From NCBI GenBank assembly GCA_019636475.1, contig JAHBXN010000004.1, positions 62,001-126,000 on the forward strand: 64,000 nucleotides of DNA, in the 5' to 3' direction. The notes below the pieces were generated by a model, which searched no databases, was not told where the DNA came from, and saw only the letters and a program-made list of their open reading frames with translations. Below, piece after piece: positions 18,427 to 28,100 of the stretch. Made by a program: the position numbers and the translations under genes. Each line of letters opens with the position of its first letter. Within the stretch, counting starts at the first letter, position 1. Origin of the DNA: Phycisphaerae bacterium. GTDB lineage: Bacteria; Planctomycetota; Phycisphaerae; UBA1845; UTPLA1.

Positions 18427-19722
18427 ATGCTGACCACTATTTCAAACACGAGATTAACGGCGATTGCCCGCAAAGTGGAGTCGGGCGAGCGGCTATCGTT
18501 GGACGACGGCTTGGCACTCTATCGTTCCCGCGAGATTCACGAGATTGGGAGATTGGCCGACCTGGTGCGCAATCGCCTCCACGGGGACTTCGCCTACTTC
18601 AACATCAACCGGCACATCAACTACACCAACTACTGCGTTCTGCGATGCAAGTTCTGTTCGTTCTATCGGCCTTATGGTAGCAACGGCTCCGCGGAAGCGT
18701 CGCCGAAATCGGACCTTGTCGATGCCGATGTCGCGGCGCGAGGGCCGCTCCGGCTTTCGCTCTTGAATGGCGCGGGCGAGCGGCCGGACGCATACGAACT
18801 GGGCGTCGATGACATTGTGGCTGCGGCCGTGGAAGCGGATCGACGCGGTGCGACGGAAGTGCACATCGTCGGCGGCCTGCACCCGAGACTGCCGTTCTCC
18901 TATTACATCGAACTTTGTCGGTCCATTCGTGCGTCATGCCCGAGGATTCACATCAAGGCGTTCACGGCGATTGAGATCATTCATTTTACGCGTATATCCA
19001 AGCCGCGATTGTCGATCCGGGAAGTGCTGGAACAGCTTCGGGATGCGGGGCTGGGCAGCCTGCCGGGTGGGGGAGCGGAGATCTTTGACGATCGTGTGCA
19101 CGGCGAAGCCTACCGAAACAAAGTGGGGGAAGCCGGATGGTTTGACGTGCATCGAACGGCCCACGAGATCGGCATGTTCAGCAATGCCACAATGCTCTAC
19201 GGTCACGTCGAGACGGTTGAAGAGCGCATTCGCCACATGATCAAGTTGCGGGATCATCAGGACCGGTCGCTGCGGACCGGGCGCGCTGCATTCAACTGCT
19301 TCATTCCGCTATCATTTATCCCGGATGACAGCGAGATGGCACACCTTCCGGGACCGACCGGCCTGGACGATCTGAAGACGCTTGCAATCAGCCGATTGAT
19401 GCTGGACAACTTTCCGCATATCAAGGCATTCTGGATCATGCAGAGTGCAAAGCTTGCTCAGGTTTCGTTGAACTGGGGTGTGGATGACATCGACGGAACG
19501 GTGGTTCAGTACGACATCACCAAGCGCGAAGCCGGCTACGGCAACCGGCACCAGGAATTGACGCTTGATCAACTGCAGCGGCTGATTCGCGAGGCCGGGC
19601 GAATTCCAGTCGAGCGAGACACCCTCTATCGGCGGGTGATTCGCGATGGTGATCGATGGGAGATCGCCGGTCCGTTGTCCGCTGCGGGTATGATTCCGGG
19701 TAGTTTCAGCATCACCGATTGA
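18427..19722 (+). CDS. mqnE: Aminofutalosine synthase (radical SAM), menaquinone futalosine pathway
   Basis: 431 residues. MqnE joins SAM and the enolpyruvyl product of MqnA to form aminofutalosine. The radical SAM cluster motif is C70-X3-C74-X2-C77 within NYTNYCVLRCKFCSF. The diagnostic MqnE segments are VGGLHPRLPFSYYIEL, HIKAFTAIEIIHF, LPGGGAEIFDDRV, HRTAHEIGMFSNATMLYGH and FIPLSFIPDDSEM. It is longer than usual (about 370-390) because roughly 40 extra residues lie just after the cluster motif, between FCSFYRPYG and YELGVDDI. No other mqn gene is in the window. The presence of MqnE means menaquinone is probably made by the futalosine route. Confidence 0.92.
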   Translation: MLTTISNTRLTAIARKVESGERLSLDDGLALYRSREIHEIGRLADLVRNRLHGDFAYFNINRHINYTNYCVLRCKFCSFYRPYGSNGSAEASPKSDLVDADVAARGPLRLSLLNGAGERPDAYELGVDDIVAAAVEADRRGATEVHIVGGLHPRLPFSYYIELCRSIRASCPRIHIKAFTAIEIIHFTRISKPRLSIREVLEQLRDAGLGSLPGGGAEIFDDRVHGEAYRNKVGEAGWFDVHRTAHEIGMFSNATMLYGHVETVEERIRHMIKLRDHQDRSLRTGRAAFNCFIPLSFIPDDSEMAHLPGPTGLDDLKTLAISRLMLDNFPHIKAFWIMQSAKLAQVSLNWGVDDIDGTVVQYDITKREAGYGNRHQELTLDQLQRLIREAGRIPVERDTLYRRVIRDGDRWEIAGPLSAAGMIPGSFSITD

Positions 19723-19783
19723 ATATGATGATTAAGAGAACGCTGCCGGCGAGGCGGCGCTTGCCCGTGCGCCTTGAAGGCCG

Positions 19784-21133
19784 ATGCCCGGAGGCGACAT
19801 GCTCTTAGGCCGCCATTCTGAGCCTCACTCCGATCGCTTCCCGATACCCCGGCAATGGGCGCGGCGCGCCATTCTGGCCGCTTTGCTTTGGCTCGGGGGG
19901 GCGGCCTCGGCCTCAACTGCGCCGGGCGGCGCATTTCCAGCCGATGAGACACATTCGCCGGCTGCACTGCGACTTGTGACGAGCGCCCCGCCGATGGCGG
20001 GTGACGAGGCCGGCAAGGACTCAGAGGGCAGGGTGAAGCGCTCCACGAGGTCCACGACTCAACCTGCAAAACCCGGAAAGGCCGGGGCGACGTCACGACC
20101 GGCGGCGAAGTCACGAGCGTTGAGACGTTCGGACGACAACAGCGCCGGGCTTCCCTGGCGGCCTGGTCAGAAACCCGTCCAGTTATGGCCTCTGCCTGAG
20201 AAGCGCGCAGTGGGCGCGGATTCGGCAAGAGGCGGCCTCGTGATCGGTCAATGGAGCTATCGGTCAGAGCGATCGGCGAACCCCCGAGATGGGGTGCCCT
20301 GGCGCTTGATCGTGACACCGGCCGGCGCCGAGGCCATGAAATGGCAGGTGGGCGGCGCACATCAGCCGATTGTCGCGCTGCAGGCCGCTCGGGTCGGCGC
20401 AGGAGAGATTCGCAATGAGAAGGATATCCCCGTCATTGAGATGCCACAAACCGTGTGGCGGCAAAGAATGGGCGCGGACCTCCAGGACGTCGTCGGGGTG
20501 CATTTCCATGAGTATGTTTCAAACGACGTCGCGCGGATACTCTTTACGATTCATAAAGTGCCTCCCGACAGCCCCGACGGAAGCTCTGCTGATACAGACC
20601 ATGACGGCAAATCCGGAACGCGCATAGAGGCCACGTTATTGGCACCCGTGATCTGGCATCTGGATCAGTCGATTGTTGTGCGAGTGGATAACGAAACGAC
20701 GCCCCAAAAGGACGAGCGAGAGCGGCAGACCGCCTTTCGCGTCGGGCATGAGCTGGGGCACGCTGGTGTTTCGCAGGAGGTGCTGCCAACTGTCATTGCG
20801 GGGCCGCAGACGTGGAATCCGGCATACTGCGAGGGTCGGCGATCCGAAGTGGTCTATTACTGGAAACGGGAGCTGATCGGTCGGTCCTGGGACGGCTATC
20901 GTTCGGGCAATGGTGGACAGATCGCGACCCTTCGAACCTCCATTGCGGTGGTTCCGCCGACGCGGTGGTCACTGCTGCTTCCGATTCCACCGCAGCGGGT
21001 TACGCGCAAGCATCTCGAGCAGTTCAACGACCAGATCGTGCGGCTGGGGCCGCTATTGAATGCGGCGGACAAAGTGTCCCAGGACAAGTTCCACGCGCAT
21101 TACGGTGAATACGACGCACCGAGTGGACCCTAG
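19784..21133 (+). CDS. Secreted protein with HELGH zinc-peptidase-like motif
   Basis: 449 residues. A hydrophobic segment near residues 28-45 ending in Ala-Ser looks like a signal peptide. Residues ~45-115 are low-complexity and rich in Ser, Thr, Pro and Lys. The C-terminal half contains [11 protein letters not shown] at about residues 319-329, giving H322-E323-X2-H326, the zincin HExxH signature. Downstream acidic and tyrosine residues ([13 protein letters not shown]) might provide a third ligand. The layout recalls DUF922-type predicted zinc proteases, but I cannot confirm that family. It lies between mqnE and the cold-shock gene. Activity is unproven. Confidence 0.6.
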   Translation: MPGGDMLLGRHSEPHSDRFPIPRQWARRAILAALLWLGGAASASTAPGGAFPADETHSPAALRLVTSAPPMAGDEAGKDSEGRVKRSTRSTTQPAKPGKAGATSRPAAKSRALRRSDDNSAGLPWRPGQKPVQLWPLPEKRAVGADSARGGLVIGQWSYRSERSANPRDGVPWRLIVTPAGAEAMKWQVGGAHQPIVALQAARVGAGEIRNEKDIPVIEMPQTVWRQRMGADLQDVVGVHFHEYVSNDVARILFTIHKVPPDSPDGSSADTDHDGKSGTRIEATLLAPVIWHLDQSIVVRVDNETTPQKDERERQTAFRVGHELGHAGVSQEVLPTVIAGPQTWNPAYCEGRRSEVVYYWKRELIGRSWDGYRSGNGGQIATLRTSIAVVPPTRWSLLLPIPPQRVTRKHLEQFNDQIVRLGPLLNAADKVSQDKFHAHYGEYDAPSGP

Positions 21134-21195
21134 GACTGACTTGCTCAGCCCTCTCCCAGTCGGAGCGGAAAAGTGGAACATTTTTCAGTTATTTA

Positions 21196-21224
21196 TTGAC
21201 TCTGTGGCCCGCGCGGTGCATATT
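21196..21224 (+). promoter_or_regulatory. Probable sigma70 promoter for the cold-shock gene
   Basis: TTGACT (21196-21201) and CATATT (21219-21224) are 17 bases apart, with an A/T-rich stretch just upstream (21179-21195). The inferred leader is about 100 bases, as often seen for cspA-type genes, whose leaders act as thermosensors in Escherichia coli. Confidence 0.5.
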
Positions 21225-21330
21225 GCAGTCGTCAATGCCGAGTGATTGTGGGCTTCGCGGCATACGCACATCTAGAAACAACGGTTGTTTCCTCGGGTCT
21301 CACGCGCGCGGCGACATGAGGTTCCCTTCC

Positions 21331-21534
21331 ATGCAAACGGGCAAGGTCAAGTGGTTCGATGATAAGAAGGGATTCGGATTCATCTCGTCGGCGGAAGGCC
21401 GCGATGTATTCGTCCATTACAGCGAAATCGTCGCGGAGGGCCACAAGACGCTCACGGAAGGGCAGGATGTCGAATTCGAGATTGTTCAGGATGCGAAAGG
21501 GCCGAAGGCCACCCAAGTCAAACCCGTATCGTAA
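21331..21534 (+). CDS. Cold-shock domain protein (CspA family)
   Basis: 67 residues, the usual length. The OB-fold carries both RNA-binding motifs, KGFGFIS (RNP1) and DVFVHY (RNP2), after the typical start [11 protein letters not shown]. It binds single-stranded RNA or DNA and melts structured mRNA. The start at 21331 is preferred because the fold begins there and GAGG lies about ten bases upstream. It ends 48 bases before the convergent CRTAC1 gene, and I see no clear terminator between them. Confidence 0.95.
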   Translation: MQTGKVKWFDDKKGFGFISSAEGRDVFVHYSEIVAEGHKTLTEGQDVEFEIVQDAKGPKATQVKPVS

Positions 21535-21582
21535 CTCGACGGACACGACGATCGCCGTTGATGATGGATGCGCCCGCGAGCG

Positions 21583-23388
21583 TCAGTTCAGCGATGGCGC
21601 GTGTGATCCGTGCGCGGAAATCGCATGATCGGATTGTCGAATCATGTGCTGCCGTCCTGCTGAAAAAGGACCGTGCGTGCTTTTCGAGCCGTCGGGCCAG
21701 CTTATCTCGACGCGGTCCACTCTTTCGGCTTCGCCCAGACCGACATGCACGCGGAGATCGTTCGCCGCTGCGAAACTGTAGCCTGACTGCACCTGCCTTC
21801 GCCGCACCACCCCGGCGGCCTCAACCGCGAGTGTCGCACCGACGGCATCCCTTCCGTACTTTTCGAGAATCCGGAACATAACCCAGTTGCCCCGTTCGCC
21901 GGCGACGTTCAACAGCAGGCGCGGCGATCGATCTGACTCCAAGATCAGGATGTCGATGTCGCCGTCGTTGTCGACATCACCAAACGCGACAGCGCGACTG
22001 GAACCCAGCAGCGGGGAACTGGTTCCGCCGGGCGGAGATGCCAGCTCGAACCGGCCGCCTCCGATACCGCGGTAGAGTGATTTCGGCTCGGCATACATAT
22101 CCTGCTCGTCGTCGCATTGCTCGGGGCGCGTGACGGCGCCGTTTCCGATGAAGAGATCCAGCTGACCATCGTGATCGAAGTCGTGAAACCCGACTCCCCA
22201 TCCGGTGTATTTCAGACTTGATGCGCCAAGCCCGCTCGCGGAAGTCCAATCCTCGAAAATGCCGCCGACATTGAGATAGAGCCGGTTTGTCTCGCCGCGA
22301 AGGTGAGTCAGGAAGATGTCGAGATCCCCGTTATCGTCAATGTCGACGGCTTGAACGCCCATGCCGGCCTCGGCGGATCCGCGCGAGTCGAGCGCGCAAC
22401 CGGCCAGCAGCGCCTGGTCTTCAAAGCGACCGTCGCCGAGATTGATCCATAGCTGATTCGGCATTCCATCGTTCGCGACATAGAAATCGGGTCTGCCGTC
22501 CCGATTGAAATCTCCGTGACAGACGCCGAGCCCGTTTCCGAATGCAAGCATGATTCCCGAGTGTTGCGTGACGTCCTCAAAGCGTCCGCCGCCCAGATTA
22601 TGGTAAAGCGCGTCCACGGCCGGGGCGTTGTAGTTGGACGGATTGCAGTATTCCCGACGCCCCGCAGAGTCCCGACAATGCAGTTCATTGCGGGGTGACC
22701 ACGAAACATAGTTGACGACATAGAGGTCGAGCAGTCCGTCGCCATCGTAATCGGCGAAGACGGCGCTGGTGCTCCAGCGACCGCATCGCACGCCCGCGCG
22801 CTCGGTAATATCCTCAAATGTGCCGTCTCCCCGGTTTTGGTAGAGAGTATTGCCGCCGATCGCGGTGACGTAGAGATCAAGATCGCCATCGTTGTCGATG
22901 TCCCCGATGGCGCATCCCATCCCATAATTCAAGTGTCGAATACCGGCCGCTTCGGTCACGTTCATGAATTTTCCATCGCCTAGATTTCGGTAGAGTGTTG
23001 ATCGACTCGAGTCGGGTAGATTGGGGTCAAGCTCTCCGCCTTGCACGAAGAACGCATCGAGCCGGCCGTCGTTGTCGTAGTCGAACAGTCCGCATCCCCC
23101 GGCGATGATTTCCGGAAACCAGAATCGCTGATTTTCGCCGCGAACATGTCTGAACCGGATTCCCGCATCGGCCGTGCCGTCGATGAACCACGGAGCGCCG
23201 ACGGACACGCGGCCGCTGGGATTCGCATCGCCTGACCTGCGGGCGAGCATGTGCGGCCTGGTCATGTAGACCCAGGTGAATCCGGCGCTCAGTGCCACAG
23301 TTATGACTGCGAGCGAGGATATGAATGGCGTACTTCGGGTGCGTGACTGGCGGGGACTGGGTTGCGCAGCATCTCCGGAGCTTGACAT
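21583..23388 (-). CDS. CRTAC1-type protein: FG-GAP repeats with ASPIC/UnbV C-terminal domain
   Basis: About 602 residues from the ATG at 23388, ten bases after the stop of the upstream TPR gene, so the two form an operon. One N-terminal transmembrane segment (near residues 20-40) anchors an exported domain. Repeated FG-GAP/VCBS blades follow, with many calcium-loop-like DxDxDGxxD motifs (for example DYDNDGRLD, DIDNDGDLD, DFNRDGRPD). The C-terminus has the ASPIC/UnbV fingerprint (VGATLAVEAAGVVRRRQVQ, then VGLGEAERVDRVEISWPDG). Such beta-propellers bind calcium and mediate extracellular protein or glycan contacts. The role of the bacterial CRTAC1 group is poorly understood. Confidence 0.85.
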   Translation of the reverse strand: MSSSGDAAQPSPRQSRTRSTPFISSLAVITVALSAGFTWVYMTRPHMLARRSGDANPSGRVSVGAPWFIDGTADAGIRFRHVRGENQRFWFPEIIAGGCGLFDYDNDGRLDAFFVQGGELDPNLPDSSRSTLYRNLGDGKFMNVTEAAGIRHLNYGMGCAIGDIDNDGDLDLYVTAIGGNTLYQNRGDGTFEDITERAGVRCGRWSTSAVFADYDGDGLLDLYVVNYVSWSPRNELHCRDSAGRREYCNPSNYNAPAVDALYHNLGGGRFEDVTQHSGIMLAFGNGLGVCHGDFNRDGRPDFYVANDGMPNQLWINLGDGRFEDQALLAGCALDSRGSAEAGMGVQAVDIDDNGDLDIFLTHLRGETNRLYLNVGGIFEDWTSASGLGASSLKYTGWGVGFHDFDHDGQLDLFIGNGAVTRPEQCDDEQDMYAEPKSLYRGIGGGRFELASPPGGTSSPLLGSSRAVAFGDVDNDGDIDILILESDRSPRLLLNVAGERGNWVMFRILEKYGRDAVGATLAVEAAGVVRRRQVQSGYSFAAANDLRVHVGLGEAERVDRVEISWPDGSKSTHGPFSAGRQHMIRQSDHAISAHGSHAPSLN

Positions 23389-23398
23389 CGCTCGATTC

Positions 23399-24883
23399 TC
23401 ACGGTGATTCGTTCGTTTGCGCGACCTGCTCACGCAGGCGCTTTACTTTTTCATTTTCGGGGTCAATACGCTCCGCCGCTGCAAGAAAGCTTCGTGCCTC
23501 CATCATGTCACCTGCCTTCAGTGCGCAGACGCCGCCGTTCAGATGCGCGACGAGATTCTGCGGAGCAATTTGAGCGGCGAGCGCATACATCCGCCTTGCT
23601 TCATTCCATCGTTGGGTTTTCAGGTAGATATCGCCCTGCTTCATAAGCACATCCGGATTGCGGGCGTCGAGTTTCGCCGCCTGACTCAGTGAATCGAGGG
23701 CCTCGTCGAAGCGATGAAGCAGCGTAAGTACATCGGCCTTGATCATGTGAGCCGCGCCGATTGATGGACCATGAGCCGTGGCGAGTTTGGCGTTGCGAAG
23801 CGCGGAATCGAGATTGTTTGATCGGATATCGAGTGTTGCGAGATTGATATAGATGCTGAAATTCGCCGGATCGTTGCGCTTCGCCAGATCGAGCAGGCGA
23901 CCGGCTTCCGCCATCCGGCTCGTATCGATGTAGATGGCCGCGAGATTGTTGATGATCGAGATGTCGTCGGAGTGCGATTGATACGCCCGTTCCAGTGTCT
24001 GCGCAGCCAAATCGAGTCGACCCGCGCGGCGAAATTCCATGGCTCGCGCGACGACGGCCGTTACGCCAACGCGGAACTCGGCCTCGATCCGGTTCATCCG
24101 ATCAGGGAGGAATCGGGGCTTGGCGGAGGATCCCGTTGCAAGTTCGGGCTTGGCGCGGTCGCGATCTCCGAGTCCGCGGTAGGACAAGCCCAGCAAGTAG
24201 TTTGCGACGGTGTTTCGCGGCTCGATTGCTATCGCTTTCGCGGCAAGATCACGAGCTTCGGCGTAACGCCTCTGGCGAACGCGCACATCCGCCAAGCCGA
24301 TGTATCCCAGTTCACTCATCGGCAGCAGCTCAATGGTTCGACGGAAAGCCGTCTCGGCGGACTCGAGGTCGTCGAGCAGGATTGCGGCATGCCCCAAGCG
24401 GTGCTGGCCCGGCGCAAAACTCCGGTGGCGTTGAGCGATCAGTTTCAGTAACTCAAATGACCGGACATTGTCACCCAACTCCATTTGACAAACCGCCTGG
24501 CGATACAGCCAGACCGACTCGGAGGGGTTCAGCGCCGCTGCATTTGCAAAACATTGTTCAGCCTCGCGGATCATGGCATTGGACTGAAATGCGACGCCCA
24601 GCCGACCATGGGCTTCCGCCGAATTGCGGTCGGCTTTGGCCCGCTCTATTTCGCGTTCGATCAGCCGCAACACGACGGGGTCGATGTCCTTGCGATTGGC
24701 GATGGTAACGACGTCCGGGACTGAGGGTGATGAGCGGTAGAAGTGAAGAATGACAATGCCACCGGCAGCGACCAGCACCAGCGAGACAGCGATCAGCCCA
24801 ATCGGCCGTTGGTTATGTGGTTTGCCGGGCGCGCGCGCACTGCGCGCGGGCCTGCCTGCCTGTCTGGCCCGCTGATTTGACAT
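23399..24883 (-). CDS. Membrane-anchored TPR protein, partner of the downstream CRTAC1 gene
   Basis: 494 residues. A basic N-terminus is followed by one transmembrane helix (about residues 28-48) and then a long array of TPR motifs to the C-terminus (for example AEAHGRLGVAFQSNAMIREA, NNLAAIYIDTSRMAEAGRLL, VLMKQGDIYLKTQRWNEARR). TPR arrays bind other proteins. The gene is immediately upstream of the CRTAC1 gene with a ten-base gap. The neighbouring 1216-residue lipoprotein carries both modules in one chain. Confidence 0.82.
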   Translation of the reverse strand: MSNQRARQAGRPARSARAPGKPHNQRPIGLIAVSLVLVAAGGIVILHFYRSSPSVPDVVTIANRKDIDPVVLRLIEREIERAKADRNSAEAHGRLGVAFQSNAMIREAEQCFANAAALNPSESVWLYRQAVCQMELGDNVRSFELLKLIAQRHRSFAPGQHRLGHAAILLDDLESAETAFRRTIELLPMSELGYIGLADVRVRQRRYAEARDLAAKAIAIEPRNTVANYLLGLSYRGLGDRDRAKPELATGSSAKPRFLPDRMNRIEAEFRVGVTAVVARAMEFRRAGRLDLAAQTLERAYQSHSDDISIINNLAAIYIDTSRMAEAGRLLDLAKRNDPANFSIYINLATLDIRSNNLDSALRNAKLATAHGPSIGAAHMIKADVLTLLHRFDEALDSLSQAAKLDARNPDVLMKQGDIYLKTQRWNEARRMYALAAQIAPQNLVAHLNGGVCALKAGDMMEARSFLAAAERIDPENEKVKRLREQVAQTNESP

Positions 24884-25185
24884 GGCTCGCCTGCCTCTGG
24901 TGATCGCCGGGTCGGGGCGGAATCACCTGAAGTCACCGGTTCAGTTTCGTCCGGCGCGCAAGCGAGCGAGCGGATCGTACTGAACCATGACGCACATCAA
25001 TCGGCCGAGTTGACACTCAGCGCTTCTCCGTACAAGGCTAACGCTGGGTTTTCGTGCGGATCGGTCGCTGCAAGATCACTCTCAAGAATCTTGATAGCCC
25101 GAGAAATCCCATCGCCGGACGAACGTGACGGTGTGAACGGGATTTCTCACGAACGGATTCAGCTTAGCCATTTCCGAATTGCAGT
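24884..25185. other. Intergenic gap without recognised features
   Basis: About 300 bases between two leftward genes. No coding frame with a ribosome-binding site, hairpin with T-run or repeat was recognised. Confidence 0.5.
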
Positions 25186-28100
25186 TCAAGGATTTTCGAG
25201 CGCGGCGCCGGCGGGGGCGTTCGGATCGGGCCGTTCACAGTCCAACATCCGAATTCGGTTTCGAAAAACGGATTGATCACGCCATCGTCGCGCTTGCGGA
25301 GTCGTCGCCCCGTTCGATCCATGCGTGTCTCCGGCTGCGCCTTTGATTGATCGCGGCGGAAACTCGGTCATGGACCGAAACGGCAGCGGCTCGACGGTCT
25401 TGCCGGTTGCCGAGTTCAGATCGCCGTCTTTGAGCCAGCCATCGGTGTGAATGACGAAGCTCCGCGTCCAGCCGGTCGGCAGTGGCGGGGTGGATCCGGC
25501 ATCGAACTGGATTGTGATTTCGTCGCCTGCGCCGACGACGACGTATTGATCGTCGATGGCCTTCAATAGGCCGGTGACATCTCCGAATGGCGTGTACTCA
25601 CCGATCAGGTCCCGCCAGATTCGGTCATGGTCAAGGGCGTCGTAATCCGGAATCATCGGTCCGCCCGGCACGCGGGGGTATTCGATCGAAAATCCCCGAT
25701 CGTGAAGATGACCCGACGAGATCGGCAATTCGGTGACACGGAGTTCCACATCCTGCGGACCGCGCGTCAGGAAGGCATGATCCCAGTAGATAGCGAAATT
25801 TGTTGAAATGCGGAGTTGGTGATCGTTCGTGGGAAACTTCCCCGTCAGATCGTAGACAAGGGTCTTGTTTTTTCCGGAAGGGAATCCGACCGTGATGTCA
25901 AGCGTCTGCCAGTTTCCTTGCGAGTCTTGAACGCTGAAGACCGGCGGCCGCACCGGAATCGTCGGATTCTGCGACACGGCAACATTGGTGCTGGCGTCAG
26001 TCGGCCGGATCCACCCGCGCAGGAAGAGTCGAACCTGCTCGTCCGAAGCGAACTCGCCACAATCCAGAATGAGGTCGTGCTCCTCCATGATGCCTTGATA
26101 TCGCGTCGGCCCAAACTCATCCACAAATCTGCCGTCGGGTTCGCTGAGCAGATCGGTCACATCGGTGCCGTGGCCGGTGATTGCGCGAAGGATCGGCTGG
26201 CTCTGGCGAACTTTGAATAGCTCAAAGGGTGGATAGGGCGGCGTCAGGCACTTCTCGTCAACAAAAAAATTCGTACCGATTGGATGATCGACAACAAACA
26301 GCCGGCAGTAGTCGAAGTAGGCGGTTTCCCAGAGTTCCTCGGTGAATTGCAGAACAAATCGGCCGTTCAGTTCGACAAGTTGATTCCCGTCGATCTTGAA
26401 ATAGTCGTCGGCCGAACCGATGTGACCATACACGCCGGACATGATGGACATGCCCAGCGCGCTGCGCCAGAGGACATCGGTGACGAACTCGAATCGGCTG
26501 CCGTTCCACGCATACAAATAAGGACACGATCCCTTCAAGGTCTGCTCCTCGATTACGACCTGATTCGCGCTGAGTCGTAACCGATCGGACGGGCGATGTT
26601 CGAGATTCTGATAGCTTCCATTGGGCCAGACGACGCGCATGACGTCCGCGTGGTTGTAGGGACCCAGCCCAAAGTGCGTGATCGGCCCCGTTACGGTCTG
26701 CTTCTGATAGTGCAATCCGGCGCGAATCTCGATCGTCGAGTAGAGGCCGAATGAGTTAAATCGCGAGTCGCCGGCGATGAGTGCGTGTAATCCGACGGCG
26801 AGCCAATTTCCGCTGCCGCTTGTGCGGTTGAAAAACACGCGGCCGCCATTTGACAACAGGTCGGGCAGACCGTCGCGATTCAGATCGACGGCGGTGAGTC
26901 GATCTCCCGTGGCCGTGGTCACGTCATTGCGATCGGTGCCGCCGTCGGCCTGCATCCTCAGGAGCTCGATTGATCCGTTGCAATCGAAGTCGGCGGCGAC
27001 CGCTGCAACCGAGCGACGCCCGGGCAACTCCGCGATGTCACGAAGCCGCCGCGTCGTCACGGCGAAATTGTCGCCAATCTCGTATGCATTACAGGCTGCG
27101 GGATCAACGATCTCCATGCGACCGTTGTTGTCGATGTCGGTGATAAGCGGTTCGGCGTCGAGATGTTTGGGGATGCCTGTCAGTTCGGGAGTCACATCCT
27201 TGAAAGTGGCAAGCCGTTCATTGGAAATGACCCGCCAGCCAAACGGTCCATCTCCAAGTGTGATAAACAGGTCTACGTCACCGTCGTCGTCGAGGTCGAT
27301 CGGCTGAACAGAGCGAACGCCAGCCAGGTCCGCCGGCCAGCCCGGCGGCGTCGCGATCGCCGAGAGTGTCCCTTCGCCATCGTTGCGGAGGATCCGAAGC
27401 TGGGAGGCATTCCACTGGATGAGGTCAAGATCGCCGTCGTTGTCGAAGTCGTATACGGCCACGCCAGCCGAACCGCCATCCGCATCGGAAAGGCCGCTCT
27501 CGACTGCTGCGTCCACAAATCGGCCGTCGTCACCAAGACGGAAAATGCGGTCCGCGCTTTTGGTGCAGAGAATCAGGTCCATCCGACGGTCGTTGTTCAA
27601 GTCTGCAAAAAGAGCGAATCGGCAGGGAGGCGCGTCGGCTAAGCCGAAGGTGGCCGTGACATTGACGGGTTTCTCACCCTGGAAAACCACGAGCGAGCCG
27701 GGACCGTCTTCGGAGTAGAAATACACTGCCGGGGAGCGATCGTCGGTCACGGTGCCGAGTGCAAGGCACGTTCGCCGACCCGAAGCAGGATCTCCAATGA
27801 GCGTTTGGAGCGACGAATCCGCCGTGAATTGGATGTCGGCACGGACGGCGGCTGGAGGCTTGCCGGTCAGGACGCCGACCGGATGCCGAATGTACGCCGG
27901 GGCGGCCGTGGCGGATGGACCGAGCGCCAGGATATCAGCTCGATAGCGGTCGCTCTGTCGCATCAGATTGCGAACAATCGAAATGGCACGTTTCACGCCG
28001 GCCTGATCGCGCTTCGATACAGCTTGTCGCAATGTATCGCGCTGCTCGGTCAGCGTGGGAGTGAGTGCCGAGCAGATCGCGAATACACGATCCATATAGT

